In this document: piece after piece, positions 8,350 through 15,634 of the stretch
Layout: every line of letters starts with the position of its first letter
How positions within the stretch are numbered: position 1 is the first letter of the stretch
Assembly (NCBI RefSeq): GCF_900101955.1
Contig: NZ_FNAQ01000005.1
Location: forward strand, 47,361-111,360
From: Desulfuromonas thiophila
GTDB lineage: Bacteria; Desulfobacterota; Desulfuromonadia; Desulfuromonadales; Desulfuromonadaceae
Length of the DNA stretch: 64,000 bases
Reading direction: 5' to 3'
Program-made: the position numbers and the translations under genes
The notes under the pieces: generated by a model
Databases searched by the model: none
Seen by the model: the letters and a program-made list of their open reading frames with translations, nothing else
Told to the model about the DNA's origin: nothing

Positions 8350-8733
8350 TCATAGATGTATACCGAAATACTGATAAATAAGATACGCAATCATGAGAGC
8401 AAGAACCGCAGCTAGAGCAGAGAGAAAAACATAGCCAACTGGACTATCAAGGAGATTAGATTTGCTATTATCTTTAACTCCGTTATGTGGTTTTTCTCTG
8501 GATGGACTTGTTGCGGCATCGCTTATTGTCATTATTTCTGATTTCACATCTAATTTTCCAGACTTTGCTCCCTTATCTATTACACGCTCGTTTTCAATGG
8601 CGTGAATAACTCTCATTGTTTCTTGTATCTCTTTTTCCTTGGCTAGCCTCGTAAGTGGGTTTCCACCGAAAATAATCTGTTCAGCTTTTAGACGAGAGAC
8701 TTCATTTTTTAGAAATTCGAGATCATCAGACAT
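8350..8733 (-). CDS. Cassette-borne small membrane protein
   Basis: The protein has 127 residues, with an N-terminal charged helical part (LEFLKNEVSRLKAEQ, coiled-coil-like), a polar linker and one C-terminal membrane segment (about residues 100-122). The topology suggests a tail-anchored protein with its N-terminus in the cytoplasm. No family is recognised. It is 32 bp downstream of the TPR/GspG-like lipoprotein with no attC between, so the two probably travel as one two-gene cassette. Confidence 0.6.
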   Translation of the reverse strand: MSDDLEFLKNEVSRLKAEQIIFGGNPLTRLAKEKEIQETMRVIHAIENERVIDKGAKSGKLDVKSEIMTISDAATSPSREKPHNGVKDNSKSNLLDSPVGYVFLSALAAVLALMIAYLIYQYFGIHL

Positions 8734-8765
8734 GGTACAACTTAACTATGATTTAAAGCCATTTC

Positions 8766-9281
8766 TCAATTCGTCTTGATAGATAAAACAATATTACTAA
8801 ACCCGCCATTATTTTCATAAACAAATTCATCAATTGATTCAGCTGTCAAATTGCTAATATATGGGCCATTCCAATGACTATAACCATATGGTTTAGTTAC
8901 CAGGGCTTCTAAACCTTCTTCAGTGGAAGGATAACGTCCATTGTCTAACTTGAACAAATCTAAAGCGGCTCGTAAATCTTCTTTTTGAACCTGTTTTGCT
9001 TTTAATTCAGTTTCATTAATTTTTGTCTGTATGTTTTTATTGATATCCCCTAATGCTTTGAGAGACATTAGAATTTTATTTACTTCAACTGCTGTTTCTG
9101 TTTCTGGGTATGAGGAGACGATTTCTTTATAAACTTCAATTGCTTTATCATTCTCGCCTTGTTGCTGAAAAGTCATGCCTTCATTATAAAGCTTTCTAGC
9201 TGCTGATTCTGAGTCTGTGCAACCTTGAGTAACAAGTAAGGAGAGAATAAAGAACAGTTGTAATATTTGATGTTTTGACAT
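8766..9281 (-). CDS. Lipoprotein with a TPR-like part and a GspG-type C-terminal domain
   Basis: A 171-residue protein. Residues 1-21 form a lipoprotein signal with lipobox VTQGC. Residues ~28-75 look like a tetratricopeptide unit (ARKLYNEGMTFQQQGENDKAIEVYKEIV). Residues ~98-165 (LRAALDLFKLDNGRYPSTEEGLEALV ... WNGPYI) closely resemble the soluble C-terminal domain of the type II secretion major pseudopilin GspG. The pseudopilin N-terminal helix and its prepilin cleavage site are missing, so it cannot assemble as a pseudopilin. It is A/T-rich and lies in the cassette array. Function unknown. Confidence 0.65.
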   Translation of the reverse strand: MSKHQILQLFFILSLLVTQGCTDSESAARKLYNEGMTFQQQGENDKAIEVYKEIVSSYPETETAVEVNKILMSLKALGDINKNIQTKINETELKAKQVQKEDLRAALDLFKLDNGRYPSTEEGLEALVTKPYGYSHWNGPYISNLTAESIDEFVYENNGGFSNIVLSIKTN

Positions 9282-9329
9282 TTAAATTCCTTTCAAAAGT
9301 TTAAATCAGATGGCTAGCCAGATAGAGAA

Positions 9330-9410
9330 ATCTAACGTTCCGCTTGAGCCGCGGCTTGCCCTGGAGCGCAGCGGAAGGGTAAGCCGTCGGACTCAAAGCG
9401 GTTGTTAGCC
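9330..9410 (-). other. Integron-type attC site 2 (best example)
   Basis: On the minus strand it runs from GGCTAAC (9410-9404) to GTTAGAT (9336-9330); the latter fits GTTRRRY exactly. The arms CCGCTTTGAGTCCGACGG and CCGCTTGAGCCGCGG fold onto each other with extrahelical bases on one side, the hallmark of attC sites. The 81-bp length is typical. The stop codon of the upstream gene lies inside the first core box. Confidence 0.85.
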
Positions 9411-10244
9411 ACTTTCGGACTTCTGCTTCTCATGCTCACGCCGCCTTTCTTCCCAAAGCTGTCTCTCTCTTTCGCGGTCTTCACTCGTATAAACGTCGGC
9501 CTTTATCTTCTTAAAGCCGCTTGAGAAGTGCCCAATCTCCTCTTTGATCTTCTTGAGATGCGATGCGATTTCGTGAAGTGGATCCCCATCCCCGAGACCG
9601 CTTACACCTTTGTACTCTGTGAAATTGAAGAATGCGCGTGAGCGGTACTTCGCGCCTTCAATGTCTTCAAACTCGATATCCACCTCGGTATTCAGCTCAA
9701 GGGCCTTCTCGCCGTGCTTCTGATAAAACTCGTGAAAGCTCAAGACAAAGCTCGACCTGTGCTCCCCGGGGCCGAGGGAAGATATGCCTTTCTCAAGAAT
9801 CGCCAATTCGTTTAGCTGCTCAAGGAAGTTAGCGAAAACAGGCTCAAGCCCTGCGCTGGCGTTCCTAAACGTGAACCGAATGTTCTGCGCAGCCCCCGGC
9901 CCACTGTTCTTAACATGGATATCTAGGAAGTTCATCCCAACCGGATTGGCCTTCAGGTACAGATTGACGCTCGGCTTTATGGAATCCTTCCGGATTTGCT
10001 CAATTTGAGCCAACTGGATAAGGCGGAGTGCCCAAGTTTCTTTGGCGAGCACTATTGTCAGGACAGCAATCGTCACGGTGGCAAAGGCGCTTACCCAAGA
10101 GGACAAGTTGTCTTGTGAAAGAGAAACCTCCCTCTCAATGTTTACGCCTACCACTATCCCAACAATGAAGACGACGGGAACCATGAGGATGACCGTGAGG
10201 CTCCCGAGTATCCACCGCCCCCTAGACTCAGACACTTCACTCAT
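9405..10244 (-). CDS. Cassette-borne two-segment membrane protein
   Basis: The protein has 279 residues, with two membrane segments near the N-terminus (WILGSLTVILMVPVVFIVG... and WVSAFATVTIAVLTIVLA), a predicted beta-rich soluble middle domain and a charged C-terminal tail (EDRERERQLWEERRREHEKQ). The start is ATG 10244, with AGAAGGAG about 8 nt upstream; a longer frame would begin inside the attC core. Proteins with this layout are common unknowns in integron cassettes (recollection). The TAA stop is inside attC site 2. Confidence 0.65.
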   Translation of the reverse strand: MSEVSESRGRWILGSLTVILMVPVVFIVGIVVGVNIEREVSLSQDNLSSWVSAFATVTIAVLTIVLAKETWALRLIQLAQIEQIRKDSIKPSVNLYLKANPVGMNFLDIHVKNSGPGAAQNIRFTFRNASAGLEPVFANFLEQLNELAILEKGISSLGPGEHRSSFVLSFHEFYQKHGEKALELNTEVDIEFEDIEGAKYRSRAFFNFTEYKGVSGLGDGDPLHEIASHLKKIKEEIGHFSSGFKKIKADVYTSEDRERERQLWEERRREHEKQKSESG

Positions 10245-10262
10245 CCGTGCTGCTCCTTCTGT

Positions 10263-10367
10263 GGCTAACGTTGTGCTCACCGGCGGCGGCAGGACAGTTC
10301 AGCCTTGCAGGATCCTAAACGAAAACCGCCCCAGTCTCACCCGTCCGAGTGCAGCTAATGGTTATGT
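10263..10367 (-). other. Integron-type attC site 1
   Basis: On the minus strand it runs from ACATAAC (10367-10361) to GTTAGCC (10269-10263), with imperfectly pairing arms (GCTGCACTCGGACGG facing CCGCCGGTGAGCACAAC) and a long central loop. The 105-bp length lies within the known attC range. It separates two same-strand cassette genes. Confidence 0.75.
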
Positions 10368-10371
10368 AATT

Positions 10372-11319
10372 TTATTTAAAAAGATCCTGGTTATCAGCCT
10401 CTAGTGGAGCAACCTCTGTAAATATAATTTTTGGCCTTTTTTCAGTAATATAGCCAGCCCTATCCATTCTACTAACTCTGCCTTTAACCAGGCATTTCAG
10501 GAAAAGGGCGTTTTTATGCCGCACAATGCTCCCGCTCGCTGGAATAATGGTAAGTATATGTCCGTCATAGCGAAAACCTAGGTTGTTAGCGTTCTCATTG
10601 CCCCTCGTTATATCTCCCTCTAGTTGAACATACTGGCCATGAGTAAGCTCAGGGAACAAAACCTCATCCTGCTCTTCCTCATAGAAAATATATTTGTCTT
10701 TATAACTAATAGTCTCCTCCAAAAAACTCCCATTTTCAGAAACGCCAAACGTAAGCTGTCTCTCTTTTTCAATAATAATTGCCAATTCTTCCAAAATTTT
10801 TGAACTACATGTCGAGAACGCGTCAAGGTACTCTTTTGGAACAAACAAATATTCCATTTCCTCATTTGGAATACCTATTTTATTGTTGTTGTCTTTAAAT
10901 TTGACTTTTTCGAATTTTCTGTGGCGGGAATGACCTAAATGTTTACAAATTTTTATAAACCATTGAACGCTTTTTATAGCTTTCACAAATGCTTGTTTAA
11001 TGCTTGCATCTTTAAAATCATTCTTTGCCATTTCCGCTGCCGCTGCAGATGCGTAAGCTGTAGCGGCGAAACCGGCCCCGGCCATAATCCACTGGCCGAT
11101 GTTCTCTGGGATGAGCGCCTCCCAAGACCCTTTTCTGATCTTTACCGGAATTTCATAGTTGTATTTGTCTAAATCGGGAAAATCTTGCCTAACAAAATGT
11201 CTCAAGGCCTCATCAAAACCAAGTAGGGCGCTGGCGGCTTTTCGTGCATCAAGAAATCCATCATCGACTAGTTTGCCGCTATACTTCATGTAACCTAAGA
11301 CATTTTCATAAGATTTCAT
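10372..11319 (-). CDS. Cassette-borne protein of unknown function
   Basis: A 315-residue protein without a signal peptide. One hydrophobic Ala-rich stretch occurs near residues 78-96 (MAGAGFAATAYASAAAAEMA). The rest is soluble and acidic, with a C-terminal region that may be beta-rich. I recognise no catalytic motif. It is the first gene of the array in reading direction; a core-like CGCCAAC box (11321-11327) sits 1 bp before the start codon. A/T content is high compared with the flanking chromosome. Confidence 0.6.
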   Translation of the reverse strand: MKSYENVLGYMKYSGKLVDDGFLDARKAASALLGFDEALRHFVRQDFPDLDKYNYEIPVKIRKGSWEALIPENIGQWIMAGAGFAATAYASAAAAEMAKNDFKDASIKQAFVKAIKSVQWFIKICKHLGHSRHRKFEKVKFKDNNNKIGIPNEEMEYLFVPKEYLDAFSTCSSKILEELAIIIEKERQLTFGVSENGSFLEETISYKDKYIFYEEEQDEVLFPELTHGQYVQLEGDITRGNENANNLGFRYDGHILTIIPASGSIVRHKNALFLKCLVKGRVSRMDRAGYITEKRPKIIFTEVAPLEADNQDLFK

Positions 11320-11370
11320 TCGCCAACCTTTTATTTATCTGGGATCCTGAAAACATAACAACATTTAGCC

Positions 11371-11463
11371 AGATCCGCCTATCCCGCCAACAACCGCAGC
11401 CGATTTTTGCAACATGCTGAAAACAGGCGAAATAGAGAGATAGGCGGATCTACCTATCTCTCT
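11371..11463. repeat. Spaced 13-bp inverted repeat plus overlapping 11-bp hairpin
   Basis: AGATCCGCCTATC (11371-11383) is exactly complementary to GATAGGCGGATCT (11439-11451). The second copy overlaps another perfect hairpin, AGAGAGATAGG / CCTATCTCTCT with an 8-base loop (11434-11463). Alternative pairing of the middle segment is therefore possible. The stretch lies at the upstream edge of the cassette array; no open frame of note occupies 11320-11628. Confidence 0.5.
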
Positions 11464-11589
11464 TGAACACTTCGTCATGCTGCTCTGCCTGGCAGAAACC
11501 TGCCTGCCCCGCCCTGCTTTCGTGGTTAGCACACACATACAAACAAAGTCAATTCTTATGTGCTTGTGTAAATTGTTTTTGCTTGAGAC

Positions 11590-11622
11590 ACAAAAAAAGC
11601 CCCCGGCGAGATGCCGGGGGCC
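11590..11622 (-). terminator. Intrinsic terminator of the antirepressor fragment
   Basis: A perfect 9-bp G/C-rich stem (GCCCCCGGC / GCCGGGGGC) with a 5-base loop is followed on the minus strand by seven T residues. It lies 7 bp beyond the stop of the minus-strand gene at 11629-12108. Confidence 0.85.
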
Positions 11623-11628
11623 TGTCTG

Positions 11629-12108
11629 TTAATATCCGGAGTTGTGTCTTTCCACCTCAAGCATTTTACCGCCCGGAAGATCCTGCCAGGCATTGCTGGT
11701 GATGTCGTCAAGGATCTCCTTGGCTACGGGGAAAACCTCCCGGCTTGACCGCATGATGGCCGCTATCGCTTTCTTGGCGCGCCGCATCTCACCTTCGATA
11801 ACGCGGCACTGCAGGAGCGCCTCATTGACCATCCAGAACGCGCTGGTTGTCGTCTGAAGGAAGGCGACAACCTCTTTCGACGTGGCTGGCCCCTGGGACT
11901 GGGTAACGAAGGAGTAGCTGCCGGTCTTGCGAATGGTCGGCAGCACCTCTGCCGTTACCCATTTTCGGAAGGGCTTTGCGGCCGGTTTTACCGGCAGTTG
12001 GAAACGGCCGGGCGGCTTCGGGTCGGAGAGCGATTTCTCGAAAAAATGTACCCCTTCCCCCTTCGGCCGGTCGGCTGGAGGGGGTTTTTTGGTCGCAAAT
12101 TTGGTCAT
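11629..12108 (-). CDS. Truncated phage antirepressor-like protein (BRO-N fragment)
   Basis: A 159-residue protein. Residues ~40-65 contain PFRKWVTAEVLPTIRKTGSY, matching the end of the BRO-N / prophage antirepressor DNA-binding domain. The first ~38 residues are Pro/Lys-rich and do not look like the normal start of that domain, so most of BRO-N is missing. The C-terminal ~90 residues are helical and charged. An AGGA sits close to the ATG. It lies just inside the tRNA-Gly end of the island, which supports a phage-like origin for the element. Confidence 0.6.
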   Translation of the reverse strand: MTKFATKKPPPADRPKGEGVHFFEKSLSDPKPPGRFQLPVKPAAKPFRKWVTAEVLPTIRKTGSYSFVTQSQGPATSKEVVAFLQTTTSAFWMVNEALLQCRVIEGEMRRAKKAIAAIMRSSREVFPVAKEILDDITSNAWQDLPGGKMLEVERHNSGY

Positions 12109-12120
12109 AAATCCTAAAAA

Positions 12121-12160
12121 TTAAAAAGCACCTAGGGGATTTTCCACCTAAGTGCTTGAT
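12121..12160 (-). terminator. Intrinsic terminator of tRNA-Gly
   Basis: An inverted repeat (AAGCACCTAGGGG / CCACCTAAGTGCTT, 12126-12157) is followed on the minus strand by a T-rich run. It begins 8 bp after the CCA end of tRNA-Gly. Its arms partly resemble the terminator next to the tRNA remnant at 5.46 kb. Confidence 0.8.
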
Positions 12161-12164
12161 TTTA

Positions 12165-12239
<75 letters not shown>

Positions 12240-12312
12240 CTGAAAAAGTGGGCTGAGTATAAGGAAGCCCTGGTGCGATTGTCAACGGCTTTCACGCACC
12301 AGACGGGGTCGT

Positions 12313-13191
12313 TCAGCTATCAATGCGGATACTGGCATTCTGGCGCAGCTGTTCCACCCAGTCCTGCAGCAAACGGGCGCCGTTTTGCTCTTTGAGATAG
12401 GCGGCAATCTGATCGCGTACCTCCTCTAGTTCGAGATGGCGCGGCTCTTCGGCATCGGTGACCCGAATCAGGTGCAGGCCGAAGGGGGTTTCGACCACAG
12501 GACTGATTTCACCCGGTTTGAGGGCAAAAGCGGCTTCCTCGAAGGACTTGACCATCTTACCCTTGCCGAACAGACCCAGATCGCCTCCCTGGGCGGCGCT
12601 GGGGCAAGCCGAATGTTCGCGCGCCAGATCAGCAAAGCTGGCGCCGTCGAGTGCCTGTTGGCGCAGCGCAGCGATTTGCTGCTGGGCTTCGCTGGTGGTT
12701 TCCGGTGTGGTGCGAATCAGAATATGGCTGGCCCGGACCATGGGTGATTTGCGCATCTTTTCCGGATGGGCGTGGTAGAAAGCGGCGATCTGTGCCTCGT
12801 CAGGCGGCGCTGCCTCGGCCAACTTGGCATCCGTGGCCTGATTGACCGTCAGATCCTGCCGAATCATGCGGAAATAGGCCATGCGGTCGATGCCAGCTTT
12901 GGCGAGGGTAGCGTAAAACTCCTCCTCGGACGGAAAGTTGGCCCTGATGCTGTCGATCTGCTGCTGAACCGCGGTGTCATTGGCAATCTGCCCCTGGGCC
13001 AGGGCCTGCTGAAAGATCAGCTCACGAGCGATCAGACGTTCAACCGCCAGCTCCTGGATCTGCTCACGCTCGTTGGCATCAAGCTGATCAGCGGTTTTGC
13101 GGTGCAATTCCATGGCGTAACTTTGTACCGCGTTGATGAAATCGAAATGACTGATGGGGCGGTTATTGACGACGATGGTTTTTTCCGGCAC
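12313..13191 (-). CDS. PpiC/SurA-type peptidyl-prolyl isomerase
   Basis: A 292-residue protein with an N-terminal SurA_N-like helical part (residues ~10-125) and a parvulin rotamase domain at ~140-235 (VRASHILIRT ... FADLAREHSACPSAAQGGDLGLFGKG ... SPVVETPFGLHLIRV). It should catalyse proline isomerisation and act as a chaperone. No signal peptide is evident, which is unusual for this SurA-like layout. The GTG at 13191 is chosen because AAGGAG lies 9 nt upstream; the in-frame TTG at 13200 touches that motif. It follows rsmA on the same strand after 66 bp. Confidence 0.85.
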   Translation of the reverse strand: MPEKTIVVNNRPISHFDFINAVQSYAMELHRKTADQLDANEREQIQELAVERLIARELIFQQALAQGQIANDTAVQQQIDSIRANFPSEEEFYATLAKAGIDRMAYFRMIRQDLTVNQATDAKLAEAAPPDEAQIAAFYHAHPEKMRKSPMVRASHILIRTTPETTSEAQQQIAALRQQALDGASFADLAREHSACPSAAQGGDLGLFGKGKMVKSFEEAAFALKPGEISPVVETPFGLHLIRVTDAEEPRHLELEEVRDQIAAYLKEQNGARLLQDWVEQLRQNASIRIDS

Positions 13192-13257
13192 GAAAAACAA
13201 CTCCTTGAAAAGCAGAGGGTTCCGGGTGAATTGGAAAAATCCCGAATCCGTGGGAGA

Positions 13258-14064
13258 TCAGTTCGCGGGTGCGTAAGGCGCCAGGGCCTGACCTAAGACC
13301 GCGAACTCGGACAGATTGAGGGTTTCGCCTCGGCGTTGGGCATCAATGCCTGTTTCGTTTGCGACCCGGTCGATAGCGGCCGGGGCAAAGCCGGCCGCCT
13401 GCAGACAGTTGCGCAGGGTTTTGCGCCGCTGGGCAAAAGCAGCCTTGACCACACGATGAAAGAAGACTTCATCCGCGACCACAACCTGCGGCTGTGCCCA
13501 GGGGGTAAAATGCAACACCTCGGACCAGACCTTGGGTGCCGGGATGAAGGCACTGGGCGGTACCTGCACAACCGACCGGATGGCGAACGCCTGCTGAAAC
13601 AGGACCGACAGGGCGCCATAGGCTGCGGTGGCCGGCGCGGCCCGCAACCGGTCGGCCACCTCCTTCTGGAACATCAGCACAAAACAGCTGAATAGCTGCC
13701 GGTGTGCCAGCATCTTGAACAGAACCTGACTGGAGATATTGTACGGTAGATTGGCAACCAGCTTGTAGGGTGGCCTTGTCAGCAGGGCCGGCCAGTCAAG
13801 GCGCAGTGCATCGCCGACATGCACCTGTAGCTGGTCGGTGGCGCGCTGTTGCCAGTAAGCTGCCAGATCGCGGTCGATCTCCATCAGCTGCAGCCGATCA
13901 ACCCGTTCCAGCAGTCGCTCGGTCAAAGCGCCCTGCCCCGGTCCGATTTCGAGTACAGCGTCAGCGGGATGCAGGTCGGCAGCGGTCAAAATAGCTTCAA
14001 TGATACGATGATCGCGCAGGAAGTTCTGGCCGAAGCGCTTGCGTGGCCGATGATCAACGGTCAT
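13258..14064 (-). CDS. rsmA: 16S rRNA (adenine1518-N6/adenine1519-N6)-dimethyltransferase
   Basis: The protein has 268 residues, the usual KsgA length. It dimethylates two adjacent adenines in the 3' hairpin of 16S rRNA during 30S maturation, using SAM. Motifs: RKRFGQNFLRD at the start, SAM-binding VLEIGPGQGALTERLL, acidic MEIDRDL, and the catalytic NLPYNISS. The start is ATG 14064, just before the family-typical TVDHRPRKRFGQNFL; it overlaps the end of the DUF2062 gene by 11 nt. Confidence 0.95.
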   Translation of the reverse strand: MTVDHRPRKRFGQNFLRDHRIIEAILTAADLHPADAVLEIGPGQGALTERLLERVDRLQLMEIDRDLAAYWQQRATDQLQVHVGDALRLDWPALLTRPPYKLVANLPYNISSQVLFKMLAHRQLFSCFVLMFQKEVADRLRAAPATAAYGALSVLFQQAFAIRSVVQVPPSAFIPAPKVWSEVLHFTPWAQPQVVVADEVFFHRVVKAAFAQRRKTLRNCLQAAGFAPAAIDRVANETGIDAQRRGETLNLSEFAVLGQALAPYAPAN

Positions 14065-14551
14065 GAGAGCGATGCTTCCGGAAGGGGCGCGGCCAGCGTG
14101 GCACACGCCAGGTTTTCAGAACAGGCAGCAGCCGCAACACCAGCGCATAACTGATGGCAGCTGCCAGAATGGCGTGGATCAGGCTACCGAAACACAAAGG
14201 CAGCAGCAGATCGGCACCTAATTGCTGTAGACATTCCAATGTCAGGCAACGGGGGAACTGCACCCGCGGCATATCCAGTAGAAACCGGCCGGTTTCGTAC
14301 TGCGCCAGATAAAGAAAAGGCGCCGTCAACGGATTGCTGATCCAGACACCGAGAGCGGCGGCCAGTTTGTTCTGGCACAGCAGCAAAGCCAGCAACAGGG
14401 CCAGCAGCATCTGCACACCCAGGGTTGGCGTCATGCCAATAAAAATACCCAGAGCGAATCCCCGAGCGATTTCATCAGGTTGGCCCCGCAACCGCACGAA
14501 ACGTATCAACAACAGCTTGGCCTGTCGACTGATGCTCCAGTGTCGCCACAT
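14054..14551 (-). CDS. DUF2062 membrane protein
   Basis: A 165-residue protein starting MWRHWSISRQAKLLLIRFVRLRG. The signature of DUF2062 is clear: P.EIARGFALGIFIGMTPTLGVQ followed by membrane segments and the WISNPLTAPFLYLAQYETG motif. Two to three hydrophobic segments suggest an inner-membrane protein. Its function is unknown. It sits between tsaD and rsmA, overlapping rsmA, so the three are likely one transcript. Confidence 0.85.
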   Translation of the reverse strand: MWRHWSISRQAKLLLIRFVRLRGQPDEIARGFALGIFIGMTPTLGVQMLLALLLALLLCQNKLAAALGVWISNPLTAPFLYLAQYETGRFLLDMPRVQFPRCLTLECLQQLGADLLLPLCFGSLIHAILAAAISYALVLRLLPVLKTWRVPRWPRPFRKHRSHDR

Positions 14552-14570
14552 GCGCCGGCTCCTGTCGGTT

Positions 14571-15602
14571 TCAGGGAGTGCCGGACGACCGGCTGGTGAC
14601 CTGCTCGAGCGGCCAGACCGGGCGTGCATCAAACGAGCGATACCCTGCTGCGCCCCCCTGCAGGCGGGCTTCGGCCGCTACCGCCAGCATGGCGGCGTTG
14701 TCGCCACAAAGCGCGGGAGATGGGAACACCACCTCCACGCCTTGCTGCTGCGCCAGGGCCAGACAGCGCTGACGCAGACCGGAATTGCAGGCCACACCAC
14801 CAGCAATAACTATGCGCTCAAGCCGTTGCTGACGAGCGGCGGCAAAGGTTTTTTTGCTGAGCACTTCAACCACCGCCTCCTGAAAACTGGCAGCCAGATT
14901 GGCCAGATGCGGCGGCAGGGCCAGTTCCGGCTGTTTTTTCAGCAGGGTCAGGACCGCCGTTTTGATACCACTGAAACTGAAATCAAACCCCTCATGCTGC
15001 AACATCGGGCGCGGCAAGGCAAAGCGGCAGCCATCGCCCTGGGCCGCCAGTCGGTCGATGAGGGCACCACCGGGATAAGCCAACCCGCACATCTTGGCTA
15101 CCTTGTCGAAGGCCTCACCGGCGGCATCGTCGAGGGTCTGGCCCAAAAGATGGTATTGGCCAAAACCCTCGACCCGATAAAGATGGGTGTGTCCGCCGGA
15201 AACCGCCAAGGCCAAGAAAGGAAAGGCCAGATCCCGCTCCAGCAACGGCGCCAGGATGTGACCTTCGATATGATGAACGCCCACCAACGGCAGTCCGGCA
15301 CCCCAGGCAATGCCCTTGGCCAGCGATAACCCCACCAGCAGCGCACCTACCAGGCCCGGTCCCTGGGTTACCGCCACCGCCTCGATATCTGACAGGCAGA
15401 CTCCCGCCTGTTGCAGGGCCTGTTCCACCACCAGCGGACCAGCTTCCAGATGTTGACGGGCCGCCAGCTCGGGCACCACGCCGCCATAGAGGGCATGGAT
15501 ATCCACCTGAGAGGACACAATGTTACTGAGAATATGGCGACCGTCGCAGACGACGGCCGCCGAGGTTTCATCACAGGAAGATTCGATGGCGAGAATCCGC
15601 AT
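14571..15602 (-). CDS. tsaD: tRNA N6-adenosine threonylcarbamoyltransferase TsaD
   Basis: The protein has 343 residues, full length. With TsaB and TsaE it transfers threonylcarbamoyl to A37 of ANN-decoding tRNAs. Motifs: N-terminal MRILAIESSCDETSAA, metal-binding HIEGH near residue 112, SGGHTHLY near 135, and ASFQEAVVEVL plus VIAGGVACNSGLR in the second lobe, with GDNAAMLA near the end. The product works on the same A37 position as MtaB, encoded 10 kb away. Confidence 0.96.
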   Translation of the reverse strand: MRILAIESSCDETSAAVVCDGRHILSNIVSSQVDIHALYGGVVPELAARQHLEAGPLVVEQALQQAGVCLSDIEAVAVTQGPGLVGALLVGLSLAKGIAWGAGLPLVGVHHIEGHILAPLLERDLAFPFLALAVSGGHTHLYRVEGFGQYHLLGQTLDDAAGEAFDKVAKMCGLAYPGGALIDRLAAQGDGCRFALPRPMLQHEGFDFSFSGIKTAVLTLLKKQPELALPPHLANLAASFQEAVVEVLSKKTFAAARQQRLERIVIAGGVACNSGLRQRCLALAQQQGVEVVFPSPALCGDNAAMLAVAAEARLQGGAAGYRSFDARPVWPLEQVTSRSSGTP

Positions 15603-15634
15603 GCAGCACCGTTTCGCTCTAAAAAAAGTGAATA

